This document shows, piece by piece, positions 35,301 through 44,107 of a stretch of 64,000 bases of DNA. The first letter of the stretch is position 1. The number at the start of each line of letters is the position of its first letter. Under the pieces are notes generated by a model. It saw only the letters and a list, made by a program, of their open reading frames with translations, was not told where the DNA came from and searched no databases. The DNA lies in contig NZ_FZNS01000001.1 in NCBI RefSeq assembly GCF_900188255.1, forward strand, positions 310,001 to 374,000, in the 5' to 3' direction. The DNA is from Hymenobacter mucosus (lineage in GTDB: Bacteria; Bacteroidota; Bacteroidia; Cytophagales; Hymenobacteraceae). A program made the translations under genes and the position numbers.

Positions 35301-35788
35301 CTAAGAATGAAAACCCACTGCAGGGCTCCTTCATCATTGAGGAGCTCACCGATCTGGTAGAGGAAGCTGTACTGGCCGAGTTCGACCGGATTACGGAGCG
35401 CGGCGGCGTGCTGGGCGCCATGGAAACCATGTACCAGCGCGGCAAGATTCAGGAGGAAAGCATGCACTATGAGATGCTCAAGCACACGGGCGAGTATCCC
35501 ATCATCGGCGTGAACACCTTCCTCTCCTCGAAAGGCTCACCCACAGTCATCCCGGCCGAGGTAATTCGCGCCACAGAGGAGGAAAAGCAGTATCAAATCA
35601 CGATGCTCCAGAACCTACACGCCCGCAACCAAGGCACCACCGAGCAGCGCCTGAAGCAATTGCAGCAAGTGGCAGTAGCCAACGGCAACCTCTTCGAGGA
35701 GCTGATGGAAACCGTGAAATTCTGTTCCCTAGGCCAGGTGACGAACGCCCTGTTTGAGGTAGGTGGTCAGTACCGGCGGAATATGTAA
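32309..35788 (+). CDS. icmF: Fused isobutyryl-CoA mutase (B12-dependent acyl-CoA mutase with G-protein chaperone)
   Basis: The 1159-residue protein is a single-chain fusion: an N-terminal B12-binding domain (about 15-150, with DGH at 25-27 and a GGGGG run at 101-105), a MeaB-like GTPase domain (P-loop GTGGAGKSS at 221-229; also [20 protein letters not shown]), and a C-terminal mutase TIM barrel. The substrate segment [20 protein letters not shown] has Phe where methylmalonyl-CoA mutases have Tyr, as known for IcmF. The reaction is interconversion of isobutyryl-CoA and n-butyryl-CoA (and similar pairs). A Gly/Ser/Asn-rich linker at about 495-510 is a local insertion. Related proteins are often labelled methylmalonyl-CoA mutase, but the fused order argues for IcmF. 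Confidence 0.9.
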   Translation: MQAAPVAPYKPQNHVRIVTAAALFDGHDAAINIMRRIIQSSGAEVIHLGHNRSVQEIVDCAIQEDAQAIAITSYQGGHNEYFKYMFDLLKERDAGHVKIFGGGGGVILPSEIEELEAYGITRIYSPDHGRAMGLQGMINDLLQKSDFPTGQNLNGEAGHVKEKDARSIGRLISAAENFPQEFERVKGQLIADFQKSEAGNDQRIDPTPAAAKKAPILGITGTGGAGKSSLVDELVRRFLHDFPEKTIAIISVDPSKRKTGGALLGDRIRMNAINSPRVYMRSLATRQSNLALSKYVQDAVDVVRAADFDLIILETSGIGQSDTEIIEHSDASLYVMTPEYGAATQLEKIDMLDFADVIALNKFDKRGALDALRDVRKQFQRNHQLWDKPLDEMPVFGTIASQFNDPGMNRLYRAVLGTVEAKTGVPFASQLETSKEDSEKIYIIPPHRTRYLSEIAETNRQYDQWVQKQADTAQQLYGIRQAIGAVQSLPGNTTAGGPGAGNDSNAPSSANLITGLESTFDEIKLRLDGQNWKLLETWPQKVAAYKAPEFVFKVRDKEIRIQTHTTSLSNQQIPKVSLPRYTAWGDLLRWQLQENVPGEFPYTAGVFPFKREGEDPTRMFAGEGGPERTNRRFHYVSAGLPAKRLSTAFDSVTLYGEDPDLRPDIYGKIGNAGVSIACLDDAKKLYSGFNLANPSTSVSMTINGPAATLAAFFMNAAIDQQCELYIKENGLEAEVDAKINQIYQEKGLARPHYQGELPAGNDGLGLMLLGVTGDQVLPADVYATIKARTLSQVRGTVQADILKEDQAQNTCIFSTEFALRLMGDVQEYFIKEKVRNFYSVSISGYHIAEAGANPITQLALTLSNGFTFVEYYVSRGMDVNDFAPNLSFFFSNGIDPEYAVIGRVARRIWAKAMKLKYGANARSQMLKYHIQTSGRSLHAQEIDFNDIRTTLQALYAIYDNCNSLHTNAYDEAITTPTEESVRRAMAIQLIINRELGLAKNENPLQGSFIIEELTDLVEEAVLAEFDRITERGGVLGAMETMYQRGKIQEESMHYEMLKHTGEYPIIGVNTFLSSKGSPTVIPAEVIRATEEEKQYQITMLQNLHARNQGTTEQRLKQLQQVAVANGNLFEELMETVKFCSLGQVTNALFEVGGQYRRNM

Positions 35789-35789
35789 G

Positions 35790-35835
35790 CTGCAAAAGAA
35801 AAGGAGTGGCAAAACCCACTCCTTTTCTTTTGCAG
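35790..35835. terminator. Terminator hairpin of icmF with 20-bp perfect arms
   Basis: Arms 35790-35809 and 35816-35835 are exact reverse complements, rich in A on the left and T on the right. It ends four bases before the start codon of the AT-rich gene at 35840, leaving almost no room for a separate promoter. Confidence 0.85.
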
Positions 35836-35839
35836 TCTT

Positions 35840-37606
35840 ATGTCTTTTAACCAAACATGTAAAATGAAATTCAATATAACTCAAGATAGCACTAGACTAA
35901 AAGAGCTTGTATCTAGGTTTAACAGCAAAACATTCATAGCAGAAATTATAGAGCTTATTACACATATTCAAGCTCCAAGAATACCATTCCATCCTTTTCA
36001 AGGGCTTGATTCGCCTTTCCGTCAACTCTCCTTTCTAGCTGCTTTAAATTTAAGCTCAGATCCAAGTTTAGAAGAAGCTCCACGGAAGATCAGTGATGAT
36101 GAATGGAAGGAAATAGTAGTTCAGAGTATTAAGGTTAGAGCAGGCTATTACGATGAACTCCTACCCAAAGAAGATGATGATAACGAACAGTTTTATTCTT
36201 TCTATAAGACTAGTATGCCCGTATTCAATGATTATTTTGATACTGGTAACTTAAACTTTGAAGAGCAGGAAATCGAGAGGATTCAAGCACTTTTCTCTCC
36301 ATTTGAAGATACTATTAACGAAGCTCTTGGACTAACGCCAAAAGAGTTCATAGAAATCTACCATGAGATTGATCTACAGCTCTTTAATAATGCAAACTTA
36401 TCACTGCAGCTTTTAAAGGAATCAGAAACAGCCAAAGCATTTTGGGATGATATGCTTGTATCTAAAACAAGCCCACGCAACTGGAAATATACTGGAAACG
36501 ATCAAAGCATCATTAAATTGATGAACTATTTTCAAGATAATTCAATTAAATATACTATTCATAAGAGCAAGTTACTCGATTCATTCCCAAAAAATAAAAT
36601 AAATTCTTTCCTAAGTATTTTAACCATTGACCGAACCTTAGACGAAAAATATTTATATTACACACAACCTAATAAAGTTTTATTAAAACCCATATATAAT
36701 ATTAACAATGAGGACTATCTCATAATAGGCAAAAAACAAATATTGCATGCAATATTTAGAATATTACATAATACAGTTGACATGTCTAATAAAAGAGAGT
36801 CATATTTTTCTTTTAGAGGCAACTGGTTGCAGGACAAAACAGAAGAACTATTGCGCAGATATTTCGGCAAAGAAGCTCGTATATACAACGAGTATAAAGT
36901 CGATGGCAAAGCCCACGATATTCTACTACTACACAAGAGTCTAGCTTTGATTATCGAGAATAAAGCACATCAAGAAGTACAATTTAGCGGTGTTCCTAAC
37001 ACACTAAATATTTACAAACAATACTTTAGCAGGTTCAAGAAAAGTATTCAAGACGGATATGACCAATGTTGGCGTATTAAAGAAAATTTTTTCTTCGATG
37101 ACAACTTTACCATTAATGATCTAAAAAACAACCCTATTGCATCAGTAAAAACTAAATCATATCGAGATGTATTTTCAGTTATAATAACATTAGACAAATT
37201 CAGAGGACCACAAATAAATACCGCAAATCTTCTTAAGCTTAACGAAGATGATGATGCATACCCTCTTTCAATATCGATTGATGACTTTGAAGTATTGCTT
37301 CTAACTTTCAAGAAGCTTAAAATAACTGCGGTAGGCAGGTTCATCCATTTTCTAAGACTAAGAGAACAACTGCAAGGACGACTTGATTCAAATGACGAGC
37401 TTGAAGTATGGGGGTCATTTATTCAAACGAAAAGATTTAAAATACCTGAAGACCCCAAAATGCATTTTCAAACAAATCCGTTTATGACTGAAATTTTCGA
37501 CAGAGAATATGAAACAGGTCTTGGATTTAAAAATGAAAAACACTACAAGGAAAAGAGACAGAGGAAGTATCTAATATTAAATTCAGTAAACAATAGAATT
37601 GTTTAG
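35840..37606 (+). CDS. AT-rich orphan gene with PD-(D/E)XK nuclease-like motif
   Basis: The 588-residue protein matches no family I can name. Its composition is foreign: one 60-base sample inside it (36601-36660) has 15 G/C, against 35 of 60 in a sample of icmF (35041-35100). Residues 327-378 read like a PD-(D/E)XK core: a helix with Glu 335/336, Asp 360 in GKAHDILLLHK, and E373-N-K375 in LALIIENKAH, with a following helix (YFSRFKKSIQDGYDQCWRI). The N-terminal 320 residues are mostly helical and unassigned; acidic clusters occur at 104-116 and 467-473. There is no signal or membrane segment. Start may be ATG 35840 or 35864. It stands alone, so a single-gene defence or mobile nuclease is an inference. 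Confidence 0.75.
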   Translation: MSFNQTCKMKFNITQDSTRLKELVSRFNSKTFIAEIIELITHIQAPRIPFHPFQGLDSPFRQLSFLAALNLSSDPSLEEAPRKISDDEWKEIVVQSIKVRAGYYDELLPKEDDDNEQFYSFYKTSMPVFNDYFDTGNLNFEEQEIERIQALFSPFEDTINEALGLTPKEFIEIYHEIDLQLFNNANLSLQLLKESETAKAFWDDMLVSKTSPRNWKYTGNDQSIIKLMNYFQDNSIKYTIHKSKLLDSFPKNKINSFLSILTIDRTLDEKYLYYTQPNKVLLKPIYNINNEDYLIIGKKQILHAIFRILHNTVDMSNKRESYFSFRGNWLQDKTEELLRRYFGKEARIYNEYKVDGKAHDILLLHKSLALIIENKAHQEVQFSGVPNTLNIYKQYFSRFKKSIQDGYDQCWRIKENFFFDDNFTINDLKNNPIASVKTKSYRDVFSVIITLDKFRGPQINTANLLKLNEDDDAYPLSISIDDFEVLLLTFKKLKITAVGRFIHFLRLREQLQGRLDSNDELEVWGSFIQTKRFKIPEDPKMHFQTNPFMTEIFDREYETGLGFKNEKHYKEKRQRKYLILNSVNNRIV

Positions 37607-37754
37607 TAACGTCCCACCTATCGCGAGTATAGCGAAGTGTAACTCGTGACAAGCTATGATGCAGAAGTCCTATCCTCCCCTGCCACACCAGGGGCCAGCC
37701 AGTGCCTTGTGGCTTGGAGTTAGCTGAGCGGCACAGTTTATCTAGATATACCCA

Positions 37755-37838
37755 CAGCAGCTATGCTGGCCACAACGCAACCGCGCCGCCTGGAGCTATC
37801 CAAGCGGCGCGGTTGCGTTGTGGCCAGCATAGCTGCTG
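37755..37838. terminator. 35-bp perfect inverted repeat (convergent-gene hairpin)
   Basis: Arms 37755-37789 and 37804-37838 are exact reverse complements around a 14-base loop. It lies between the AT-rich gene (+) and the DUF892-like gene (-). There is no T-run, so termination is inferred from position and from similar hairpins elsewhere in this window. Confidence 0.7.
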
Positions 37839-37857
37839 CAGAGAAGACAACTTCCCC

Positions 37858-38346
37858 CTATTCCTGGCCTTGCTCAGCGAGTATCCGCTGGGCGATGTCG
37901 GTGTGCTTGTCGTCGGCTTGCTTGGCTTCCTGCACGCAGGCTTTCAGGTTTTGCTCGGTTTGGGTGAGGCCGGCGGAGGCGGCGTACGAGGCTACCGTGC
38001 CGAAGGAAGCAATCCAGTAGTGCAGGGCCAGTTGGCCGCTGGCGATGATGCCTAGGTCGCGCGTTGTGTCGGAGGTAGCTTTGGCCCGAATTTCTTTGCT
38101 CACGCGGTAGTGTGCTTCCAAGATTTCGTTGTTCTGGTTTTCGGCACCGCCTGCTTCTGCAAGGGCATCCTCAATACGCTGGGCCCATTTCTTGGAGGTT
38201 TCGTTGCCTTCCTGCAGGGCAGCTTTCAGCTCGGGGTGCTTGGCGTCGTTGAGGATTTCGTCGGTGGCTTGGGCTGCCACTTGGCTGCCGGCCTGTTGGG
38301 CCGATAGGCCGTCTTTGATGAGTTGTTTCAGGTCGTCTGTGTTCAT
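37858..38346 (-). CDS. DUF892/YciF-like ferritin-fold protein with altered metal-site residues
   Basis: The 162-residue product is a predicted four-helix bundle. Its spacing follows DUF892 (YciE/YciF), for example HPELKAALQEGNETSKKWAQ in helix 2 and ASGQLALHYWIASFGTVASYA in helix 3, where family members usually read like VEHYEIAAYGTARAWA. At that point Trp replaces the usual Glu, and helix 1 has SAQQAG where SAEKQL is common, so the di-iron ligands appear partly lost. DUF892 proteins are general-stress-associated with poorly known function. Codon use is like the GC-rich neighbours, unlike the adjacent AT-rich gene. The family assignment is by pattern only. Confidence 0.75.
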   Translation of the reverse strand: MNTDDLKQLIKDGLSAQQAGSQVAAQATDEILNDAKHPELKAALQEGNETSKKWAQRIEDALAEAGGAENQNNEILEAHYRVSKEIRAKATSDTTRDLGIIASGQLALHYWIASFGTVASYAASAGLTQTEQNLKACVQEAKQADDKHTDIAQRILAEQGQE

Positions 38347-39050
38347 AGCTCAGAAGGATAAAGGGTCAAGAACAAGGTTAGCTTGCTTAGCCTCTCCAAC
38401 GGTCCTCTGTGTCATTTGTTGAGGCAGCAACCTGTTACGGAATCAGCGTTTTGTTTGCCGCTATTGGCTTATTATCAATATTTTACACTCATCAGATATC
38501 CGTTTAGTTCTTGCTGGTAAGAATGATGCCCAGCCCTAAGTATCCGCTTAATGCAATTGTCGTAGCTACCTAAATTCATGCGTAATATTTCAATTCTCTT
38601 CTTACAAGCATGTACTTGGCAATCAACGCCGTAATACCTACTTCGTAACAAGATTATTATAGATTGGAAGGCTAAGCTTTCACGTGCAAATCGTTTTATA
38701 ATAATACTCCACCATTAGTCATTGGGGAGCCAGAAAAGACATGTTAAGCATCGATGAACTCGTCTCCCAGAACTTAGCATAGCAGATTGCCTAAGCCAAA
38801 AATGACAATATCCTGTAGGTAATACTTGGTGAGTACAGGATCTATTTCATCTAAGCCAACAAGAAATGTACTGCTCGGTCTTGTGACAGCTCTTTAGAGT
38901 AAGTAGTAGCTACGGGGTGGCCAGCGGCGCTCTTTGGCTTATCAGTAGCGGAGGCCCCACGCTTGTCGGTTTGGGCAACACATCTAGGAACTCGGCAACT
39001 GCGTAGAGTACCCCAAATGCCCGTGGCTTTACCTGTTTGCAATTTGGAGA
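38347..39050. other. 700-base region without supported genes
   Basis: No frame here has convincing protein features; the longest on either strand are under 70 codons and lack any recognised motif. Base composition is more AT-rich than typical intergenic sequence around it in the part 38440-38860. A CCTGTA/TACAGG inverted pair lies at 38811-38838. It may be decayed insertion sequence or mobile DNA, but no transposase fragment was recognised. Confidence 0.45.
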
Positions 39051-40853
39051 ATGAGTTTACTAACCGTGTTTTTGGTGCTGGTCACCTGTTCCTCACTTCA
39101 ACAACCGCAAACTGACATCCCGCCTCAGGCTCCCGATACGAGCATAGTCTACACTAAACGGCGCATCGTGCTGCCCGAGGTGCCGCAGCGCGGCCGCATC
39201 CTCGACCGCCACGATTCGGTACTGGTAGCCACCCGTCCGCAATACCGGCTTAAGCTGCCGCGCCGCCCGCCGCTTGATACCCTGGCGCTAGGCCAGTTGC
39301 TGGGCTGGGGCCCCACCACCCTCCGCAAGCGCATTGCCGATGCCCTCCCGTATGAGGAAGCCCCAGCGGGCTACCCGGTGCAGCTGCGCCTCACGGCAGC
39401 CGAAGCAGCGCGGGTACGCCGTAAAAGCCGCGACTGGCCTACCCTCACCCTGACCGAAAGCCGCCAGCGTACTTACACCACCAGCGTAGGCGCCCACGTG
39501 CTGGGTTATTCGGCAGCCGAGGCCGAAGCCTTCTACAGCCAAGCTAAGCGCTACCGCCGCGGACGGTTCTATCAGCTCCGCAACAGTGGCCTAGAGGGCT
39601 ATTATAACGGCATCCTTAACGGGCGCCGAGGCGTTTTGCACCCCTTGGTAGATGCGCAAGGCCAGACCCAGGGCAGTTGGGCCCCCGACACCACCTTCCA
39701 GCAGGGCCAGGACCTGCACATGACCCTCGACGTGAAGCTACAGGCCTACGCCGAACAACTCCTGGGCCGCCGCAAAGGCTACCTGGTGGCCCTCGACCCG
39801 CGCACCGGCGAGATACTGGCCTACGTGTCGGCGCCCATCTACAAGCCCGCTACTATTACAGCCCCCGATTTGGCCGGGGTGCGCGCCAAGCTCCTGCAAC
39901 AGGAAGGCATGCCGCTGATTAACCGACCCGCCATGCGGGCCAACCCACCCGGCTCAGTGTTTAAGCTGGTGAATGCCGCCGTGGCTCTGCAATTGGGCGC
40001 CATCACGCCCGCTACCGGCTTTCGTTGCGACCAGAAGCTGGTCAGCTGCGTGCATAAGCACCCGGCGCCGAGCAACCTTACCGCCGGGCTCAAGTACAGC
40101 TGCAACCCCTACTTCTATCAGGTAATGGGGAAACTCATCAACTACGTACCCGATAGTCTGGTGCAGGACACTGTAGCTGCCCGCCACGTCAACCTAGCCG
40201 AGTGGCGCCGCTACGTCCGCTCGTTTGGCCTAGACTCGGTGCTGGGCGTAGACATACCGCGCGAGGCACCGGGTTTCCTTCCTACCCCCGAGTACTACGA
40301 TAAGGCCCGGGGCACCACCCGGTGGCGGTACCGCTCCATCTACTCGCTCAGCATTGGCCAGGGCGAAATCAATATGACTGGCCTACAAATGGCCAACATG
40401 GCCGCCATCATTGCCAACCGAGGCTGGTATTACCCTCCGCACTTGGTGCGAAGCGTGGGCGATGATGGACCGTTGCCGCGCTTCACCAAGAAGCGTTATA
40501 CCCTAGTAGACAGCGCCCATTTAGCCGCCCTCATACCCGGCATGATGGCCGTAATGCAGAAGGGCGGCACCGCCGATGCCTCTAGTCTAGAAGATGTGAG
40601 CATAACGGTTGCTGGAAAAACCGGCACCGTGCAAAACGACGAAGGCGACGACCATGCCGCTTTCGTGGGCTTTGCCCCCGCCGATAACCCCCAGATTGCC
40701 GTAGCGGTGTATATAGAAAATGGGGGCTTTGGAGCGGATGCTGCCGCGCCCTGCGCCGCCTTAGTTATGGAGAAGTACCTACGCGGTAATATTGCCCCCA
40801 AGCGCAAACGTTGGGAAGCGCGTATTCAGAGCCGTGCCCGGCATGGATACTAG
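39051..40853 (+). CDS. Class B penicillin-binding protein (PBP2-like) with lipoprotein-like N-terminus, copy 1
   Basis: The 600-residue protein has the transpeptidase motifs in order: SVFK (residues 302-305), SCN (350-352) and KTGT (523-526), plus the PBP dimerisation/allosteric region with RGRILDRHDS (48-57). These enzymes cross-link peptidoglycan by D,D-transpeptidation and are beta-lactam targets. PBP2 normally has a transmembrane anchor; here the N-terminus is a short MSLLTVFLVLVTCSS, with a possible lipobox at Cys 13 (LVTC is imperfect). A paralogue at 45251-47077 is similar along its length and has a classic lipobox. No mreC, mreD or rodA is adjacent, so this is probably an accessory PBP. 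Confidence 0.9.
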   Translation: MSLLTVFLVLVTCSSLQQPQTDIPPQAPDTSIVYTKRRIVLPEVPQRGRILDRHDSVLVATRPQYRLKLPRRPPLDTLALGQLLGWGPTTLRKRIADALPYEEAPAGYPVQLRLTAAEAARVRRKSRDWPTLTLTESRQRTYTTSVGAHVLGYSAAEAEAFYSQAKRYRRGRFYQLRNSGLEGYYNGILNGRRGVLHPLVDAQGQTQGSWAPDTTFQQGQDLHMTLDVKLQAYAEQLLGRRKGYLVALDPRTGEILAYVSAPIYKPATITAPDLAGVRAKLLQQEGMPLINRPAMRANPPGSVFKLVNAAVALQLGAITPATGFRCDQKLVSCVHKHPAPSNLTAGLKYSCNPYFYQVMGKLINYVPDSLVQDTVAARHVNLAEWRRYVRSFGLDSVLGVDIPREAPGFLPTPEYYDKARGTTRWRYRSIYSLSIGQGEINMTGLQMANMAAIIANRGWYYPPHLVRSVGDDGPLPRFTKKRYTLVDSAHLAALIPGMMAVMQKGGTADASSLEDVSITVAGKTGTVQNDEGDDHAAFVGFAPADNPQIAVAVYIENGGFGADAAAPCAALVMEKYLRGNIAPKRKRWEARIQSRARHGY

Positions 40854-40941
40854 TTAGTGCTGAGATACACTCTTTGTGTGCCCTTTAAAACCATTTACTG
40901 AAGTAAAACTAAGCGCTGATCCAAGCAAACGCCCCTTGTAT

Positions 40942-41403
40942 ATGCTCATTGATACTCTCCGCCAGTTGTTTCAACGTGACCTAAATCGGGTGCAGCAAGA
41001 ACTCACCTTGTACAACGACGAGCATCTAATCTGGCGCGTTGAAAAAGGTATAGCTAATTCGGCCGGCAACCTATGTCTGCATTTGGTCGGCAATCTGAAC
41101 ACCTATATCGGGGCTGAACTTGGCGGTATAGCGTATACCCGGCACCGCGAATTGGAATTTTCGCTAAAAAATATTCCTCGGCTGGAGCTGCTGGAAATGC
41201 TACAGGACACCAGCTGCAAAGTAGATGTATCACTAGAGCAAGTAAACCCCGACATATTGACGCGGGAATACCCCCTCCTGGTTTTTGACCAGAAGACATC
41301 GACCGAATATTTCCTGGTGCATCTGGCCACTCATCTGGCCTATCACTTGGGCCAGATTAATTACCACCGGCGCTTACTCGACTCCGGGCAGCAGCCTGTT
41401 TAG
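40942..41403 (+). CDS. DinB-family protein (DUF1572-like)
   Basis: The 153-residue protein fits the DinB/YfiT-like four-helix bundle: an N-terminal TLRQLFQRDLNRVQQEL helix, NLCLHLVGNLNTYIG with one His, and VHLATHLAYHLGQINYHRRL with a HxxxH-type metal triad region. Such proteins bind divalent metal; some transfer or detoxify thiol adducts, but most are uncharacterised. The ATG at 40942 was chosen; the longer frame from 40876 starts immediately after the PBP stop codon and gives residues without features. It may be cotranscribed with the PBP gene upstream. Confidence 0.82.
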   Translation: MLIDTLRQLFQRDLNRVQQELTLYNDEHLIWRVEKGIANSAGNLCLHLVGNLNTYIGAELGGIAYTRHRELEFSLKNIPRLELLEMLQDTSCKVDVSLEQVNPDILTREYPLLVFDQKTSTEYFLVHLATHLAYHLGQINYHRRLLDSGQQPV

Positions 41404-41514
41404 CTACACGCATAGGTAGGAGTTAAGACTTGGGGCCTGTGCTGTCCTCCTTTGCTATCTATGCTGCAAACCAGCATCGGGCGGCTCAGTAGCAAACCCG
41501 TTTACCTTGATAAA

Positions 41515-42948
41515 ATGATAGATCCAGAAAAGCCACCCGTTGCCGCCCCTGTTACTCTGGTTCGAGCCTTCGGGGTCGTAAGCGGCACGTTGCTGGTAGC
41601 GGGCATCGTGATTGGGTCCGGTGTCTTCAAGAAGATTGTGCCGCTGGCGCAGAGTGGTTTAAGCGCAGAATGGATCCTGGCCGCTTGGGTGGTAGCGGGC
41701 CTAGTGACTATTTGTGGGGCCCTGAACCTGTCGGGCATGGCCTCGCTCACGGAAGAATCGGGCGGGGTGTACGAGTACCTGCGGCTGTCGTTTGGTAATT
41801 TTGCTTCGTTTCTGTTTGGGTGGACGGATTTCGCCATCATTGGCTCCGCTTCGGTGGCAGCGCTGGCGTTCATCTTTGCCCAATCCGTTAACGCCCTGCT
41901 ACCCCTGCCCAACCCGGCTCAAGAATGGGCCCACCTCTCCATGGGCGGGCTGATTTACCCATTTGCTGACTCTGGCATTAAGCTCTTGGCTATTACTACC
42001 ACGGCCGCGCTTACCTGGGTAAACTACCGCGGGGTGAGTGAAAGCGGGCGGCTCAGCAACGTCTTTACAGCGGCCAAAATTGGGGGCATTCTCCTGCTCA
42101 TCCTCGCGGGCTTGTTTCTGGCCTCTCCTGACACGAGCGGCATTACGGCGGCAGTAGTACCCATACGGGAGGTGTCGTTGGGTAGTGCATTTTTTGGGGC
42201 CCTGCTTAGCGTGTTCTGGGCCTATGATGGCTGGGTAGACCTTTCCTTTGTCACGGGCGAAATCAAAAACCCACGGCGCAACGTACCCCGCGCCATCATC
42301 GGTGGGGTAAGCATTGCCATTGTGCTGTACGTACTTATCAACTACGTGTACCTGTGCACCCTACCCCTCGCGCAGCTGGCAGCCGTTGGCCCGAACGAAA
42401 TTGGGGCGGCTGTGGTAGCAGAGGCCTTGCTGGGCAAATGGGGTAAAACGGGCGTTACGGTCCTGATTCTAGTCAGCGTATTCGGCACGCTGAACTCGGT
42501 GCTGCTTTCCCACACCCGCGTGCATTTCCGTATGGCCCAGGAAGGGTATTTCTTTCAATCGGCCGCGACGGTGCACCCACGCTACCGCACGCCCTACCGG
42601 GCCCTGGCCTTCACCTTTACGTGGAGCAGCCTGCTGATTATTTCCGGCACCTTCGAGCGCCTAACCGACTTAGTGATTTTTGCCACCTTCCTGTTTTATG
42701 GCCTGCTGGCGGTGGCCGTGGTAAAAATGAAGCGCCAGGGCCGCATACCAGGTCCGGTGCCGGGCTACCCCTTTGTGCAGCTTCTACTCATCCTGTTCGC
42801 CCTTACGTTCACCGGGCACACGCTCATTACGCAACCGACTCAGTCGCTGCTAGGCCTAGGCCTCATTCTGACAGGGCTTCCGTTTTTCGTGTACTTCCGT
42901 CGGCAAGCCCGGATGCAATCGGCCAGTAGTGTCAGTGTAGAGGCCTAG
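41515..42948 (+). CDS. APC-family amino acid permease
   Basis: The 477-residue protein has about 12 hydrophobic segments and the family motif GVVSGTLLVAGIVIGSGVFK at the first helix, with FWAYDGWVDLSFVTGEIKNPRRNVPRA in the middle, as in LAT-type and related amino acid exchangers. It sits in the inner membrane and probably moves neutral or cationic amino acids; the substrate is not determinable. The start was set at ATG 41515, about 15 residues before the first helix; ATG 41461 and 41452 are alternatives. No regulator or catabolic gene is adjacent to suggest the substrate. Confidence 0.88.
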   Translation: MIDPEKPPVAAPVTLVRAFGVVSGTLLVAGIVIGSGVFKKIVPLAQSGLSAEWILAAWVVAGLVTICGALNLSGMASLTEESGGVYEYLRLSFGNFASFLFGWTDFAIIGSASVAALAFIFAQSVNALLPLPNPAQEWAHLSMGGLIYPFADSGIKLLAITTTAALTWVNYRGVSESGRLSNVFTAAKIGGILLLILAGLFLASPDTSGITAAVVPIREVSLGSAFFGALLSVFWAYDGWVDLSFVTGEIKNPRRNVPRAIIGGVSIAIVLYVLINYVYLCTLPLAQLAAVGPNEIGAAVVAEALLGKWGKTGVTVLILVSVFGTLNSVLLSHTRVHFRMAQEGYFFQSAATVHPRYRTPYRALAFTFTWSSLLIISGTFERLTDLVIFATFLFYGLLAVAVVKMKRQGRIPGPVPGYPFVQLLLILFALTFTGHTLITQPTQSLLGLGLILTGLPFFVYFRRQARMQSASSVSVEA

Positions 42949-43003
42949 GCCATGCAACAATGCGGGGGCGTAGCGGTAGTGCGGGCCAGTTGGCGCGCTC
43001 GGG

Positions 43004-43978
43004 TTACTGCAGAAAGTTGAACACCGCCTCTAGTACCTGGGCTGGCTTTTCCTCGAACATGTAGTGTCCACTATCCTGGAGCCCAATAACCTGCACATTT
43101 TCGGCTATGTGGGGCAGGCCCATACTCATGTGGTTGTAGGCCACGTAGCTCGCAATGCCCAGCACGGGCATGGTCAGGCGGGAGTAGGTATTGGCATCGG
43201 CAATGTCCTGGTTAAAGGCTTGGTACCAGCCAGTGGCAGCCCGGATGCTGTCGGGGTGGTTGTAAGAGGCGGCGTACACCTCCCGGTCAAATTCCGTCAT
43301 GTGGCGCTCGTCAATCATCACGTACCCAAAGAGCCAGTCGAGCAGGTAGCGGAAGCGGCCAGCCAGCAGCTGTTCGGGCAGCTCCTTGATCTGGTTGAAC
43401 GCCATCCACCACATGTAGGGGTTATCGCCATTCATCTTGGCCTCGAAGGTGCCGGGGGCGGGCAGCATAGTCATGTAGCGCATGCCTTCGGTGGGGTGGC
43501 TGCCGTCTAACAAAATCACCTTGTCTGTGGCATCTGGGTAGTTGAAGGCAAAACTGAGGGCTACCATTCCCCCGATGTCATGGCCCAGCAATGCTACTCT
43601 CGACAGGCCGAGCAGTTGTGTCAGGGCGTACACGTCCTGGGCCATGGTCTTTTTGTCGTAGCCCGCGGCAGGCTTCTCGGAGCTACCCATGCCCCGGATA
43701 TCCAGGATGATAATGCGGTAGTGCTCGGCCAGCTGAGCGGCTACCGGGTGATAGGACCACCAGGTTTGGGGCCAGCCCGGCAGGCAAATCAGCGGCTCGC
43801 CGCTCCCCCCTTCCACATAGTGGAGGTGGATGTCATTGACGGTGACGTAATGATTGGTGAAGCCGGGTAGCTTCTTCACCAGCTCTTCGTCTGAGTAGAG
43901 GCCTAGGGCTTCTGCTGGCGTTGGGGCGCTGGGTTGGGCACCCAGGATGCCATTGGCTACTGCAATTGGAGTATGCAT
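43004..43978 (-). CDS. Alpha/beta hydrolase with Asp nucleophile (epoxide hydrolase or dehalogenase-like)
   Basis: The 324-residue enzyme has LPGWPQTWW (oxyanion-hole region), GHDIGGMVAL where Asp replaces the esterase Ser, and DSGHYMFEEKP with the catalytic His. An Asp nucleophile in GHDxG is typical of soluble epoxide hydrolases and haloalkane dehalogenases. It has no signal peptide (start ATG 43978). It reads in the same direction as the AraC-type regulator 130 bases upstream, so the two may form a unit in which the regulator senses the hydrolase substrate. Substrate unknown. Confidence 0.87.
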   Translation of the reverse strand: MHTPIAVANGILGAQPSAPTPAEALGLYSDEELVKKLPGFTNHYVTVNDIHLHYVEGGSGEPLICLPGWPQTWWSYHPVAAQLAEHYRIIILDIRGMGSSEKPAAGYDKKTMAQDVYALTQLLGLSRVALLGHDIGGMVALSFAFNYPDATDKVILLDGSHPTEGMRYMTMLPAPGTFEAKMNGDNPYMWWMAFNQIKELPEQLLAGRFRYLLDWLFGYVMIDERHMTEFDREVYAASYNHPDSIRAATGWYQAFNQDIADANTYSRLTMPVLGIASYVAYNHMSMGLPHIAENVQVIGLQDSGHYMFEEKPAQVLEAVFNFLQ

Positions 43979-44107
43979 AGGAATGATGTGGGGTAAAAGC
44001 AGCGGGTAACTGCCTGTTGCATGCTGCAAATTTCCCCGTAACCACTCCGGCGCACTGCCTGATTACTGCTTACTTCTTACAAATTCTTGCTCCCTTTACC
44101 CACTAGA

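Noticed and set aside
38851..39042. 63-codon minus-strand frame
   Set aside because: No signal, motif or coding-like composition; located in a gene-free, partly AT-rich stretch. It might be a transposase scrap but nothing supports that.
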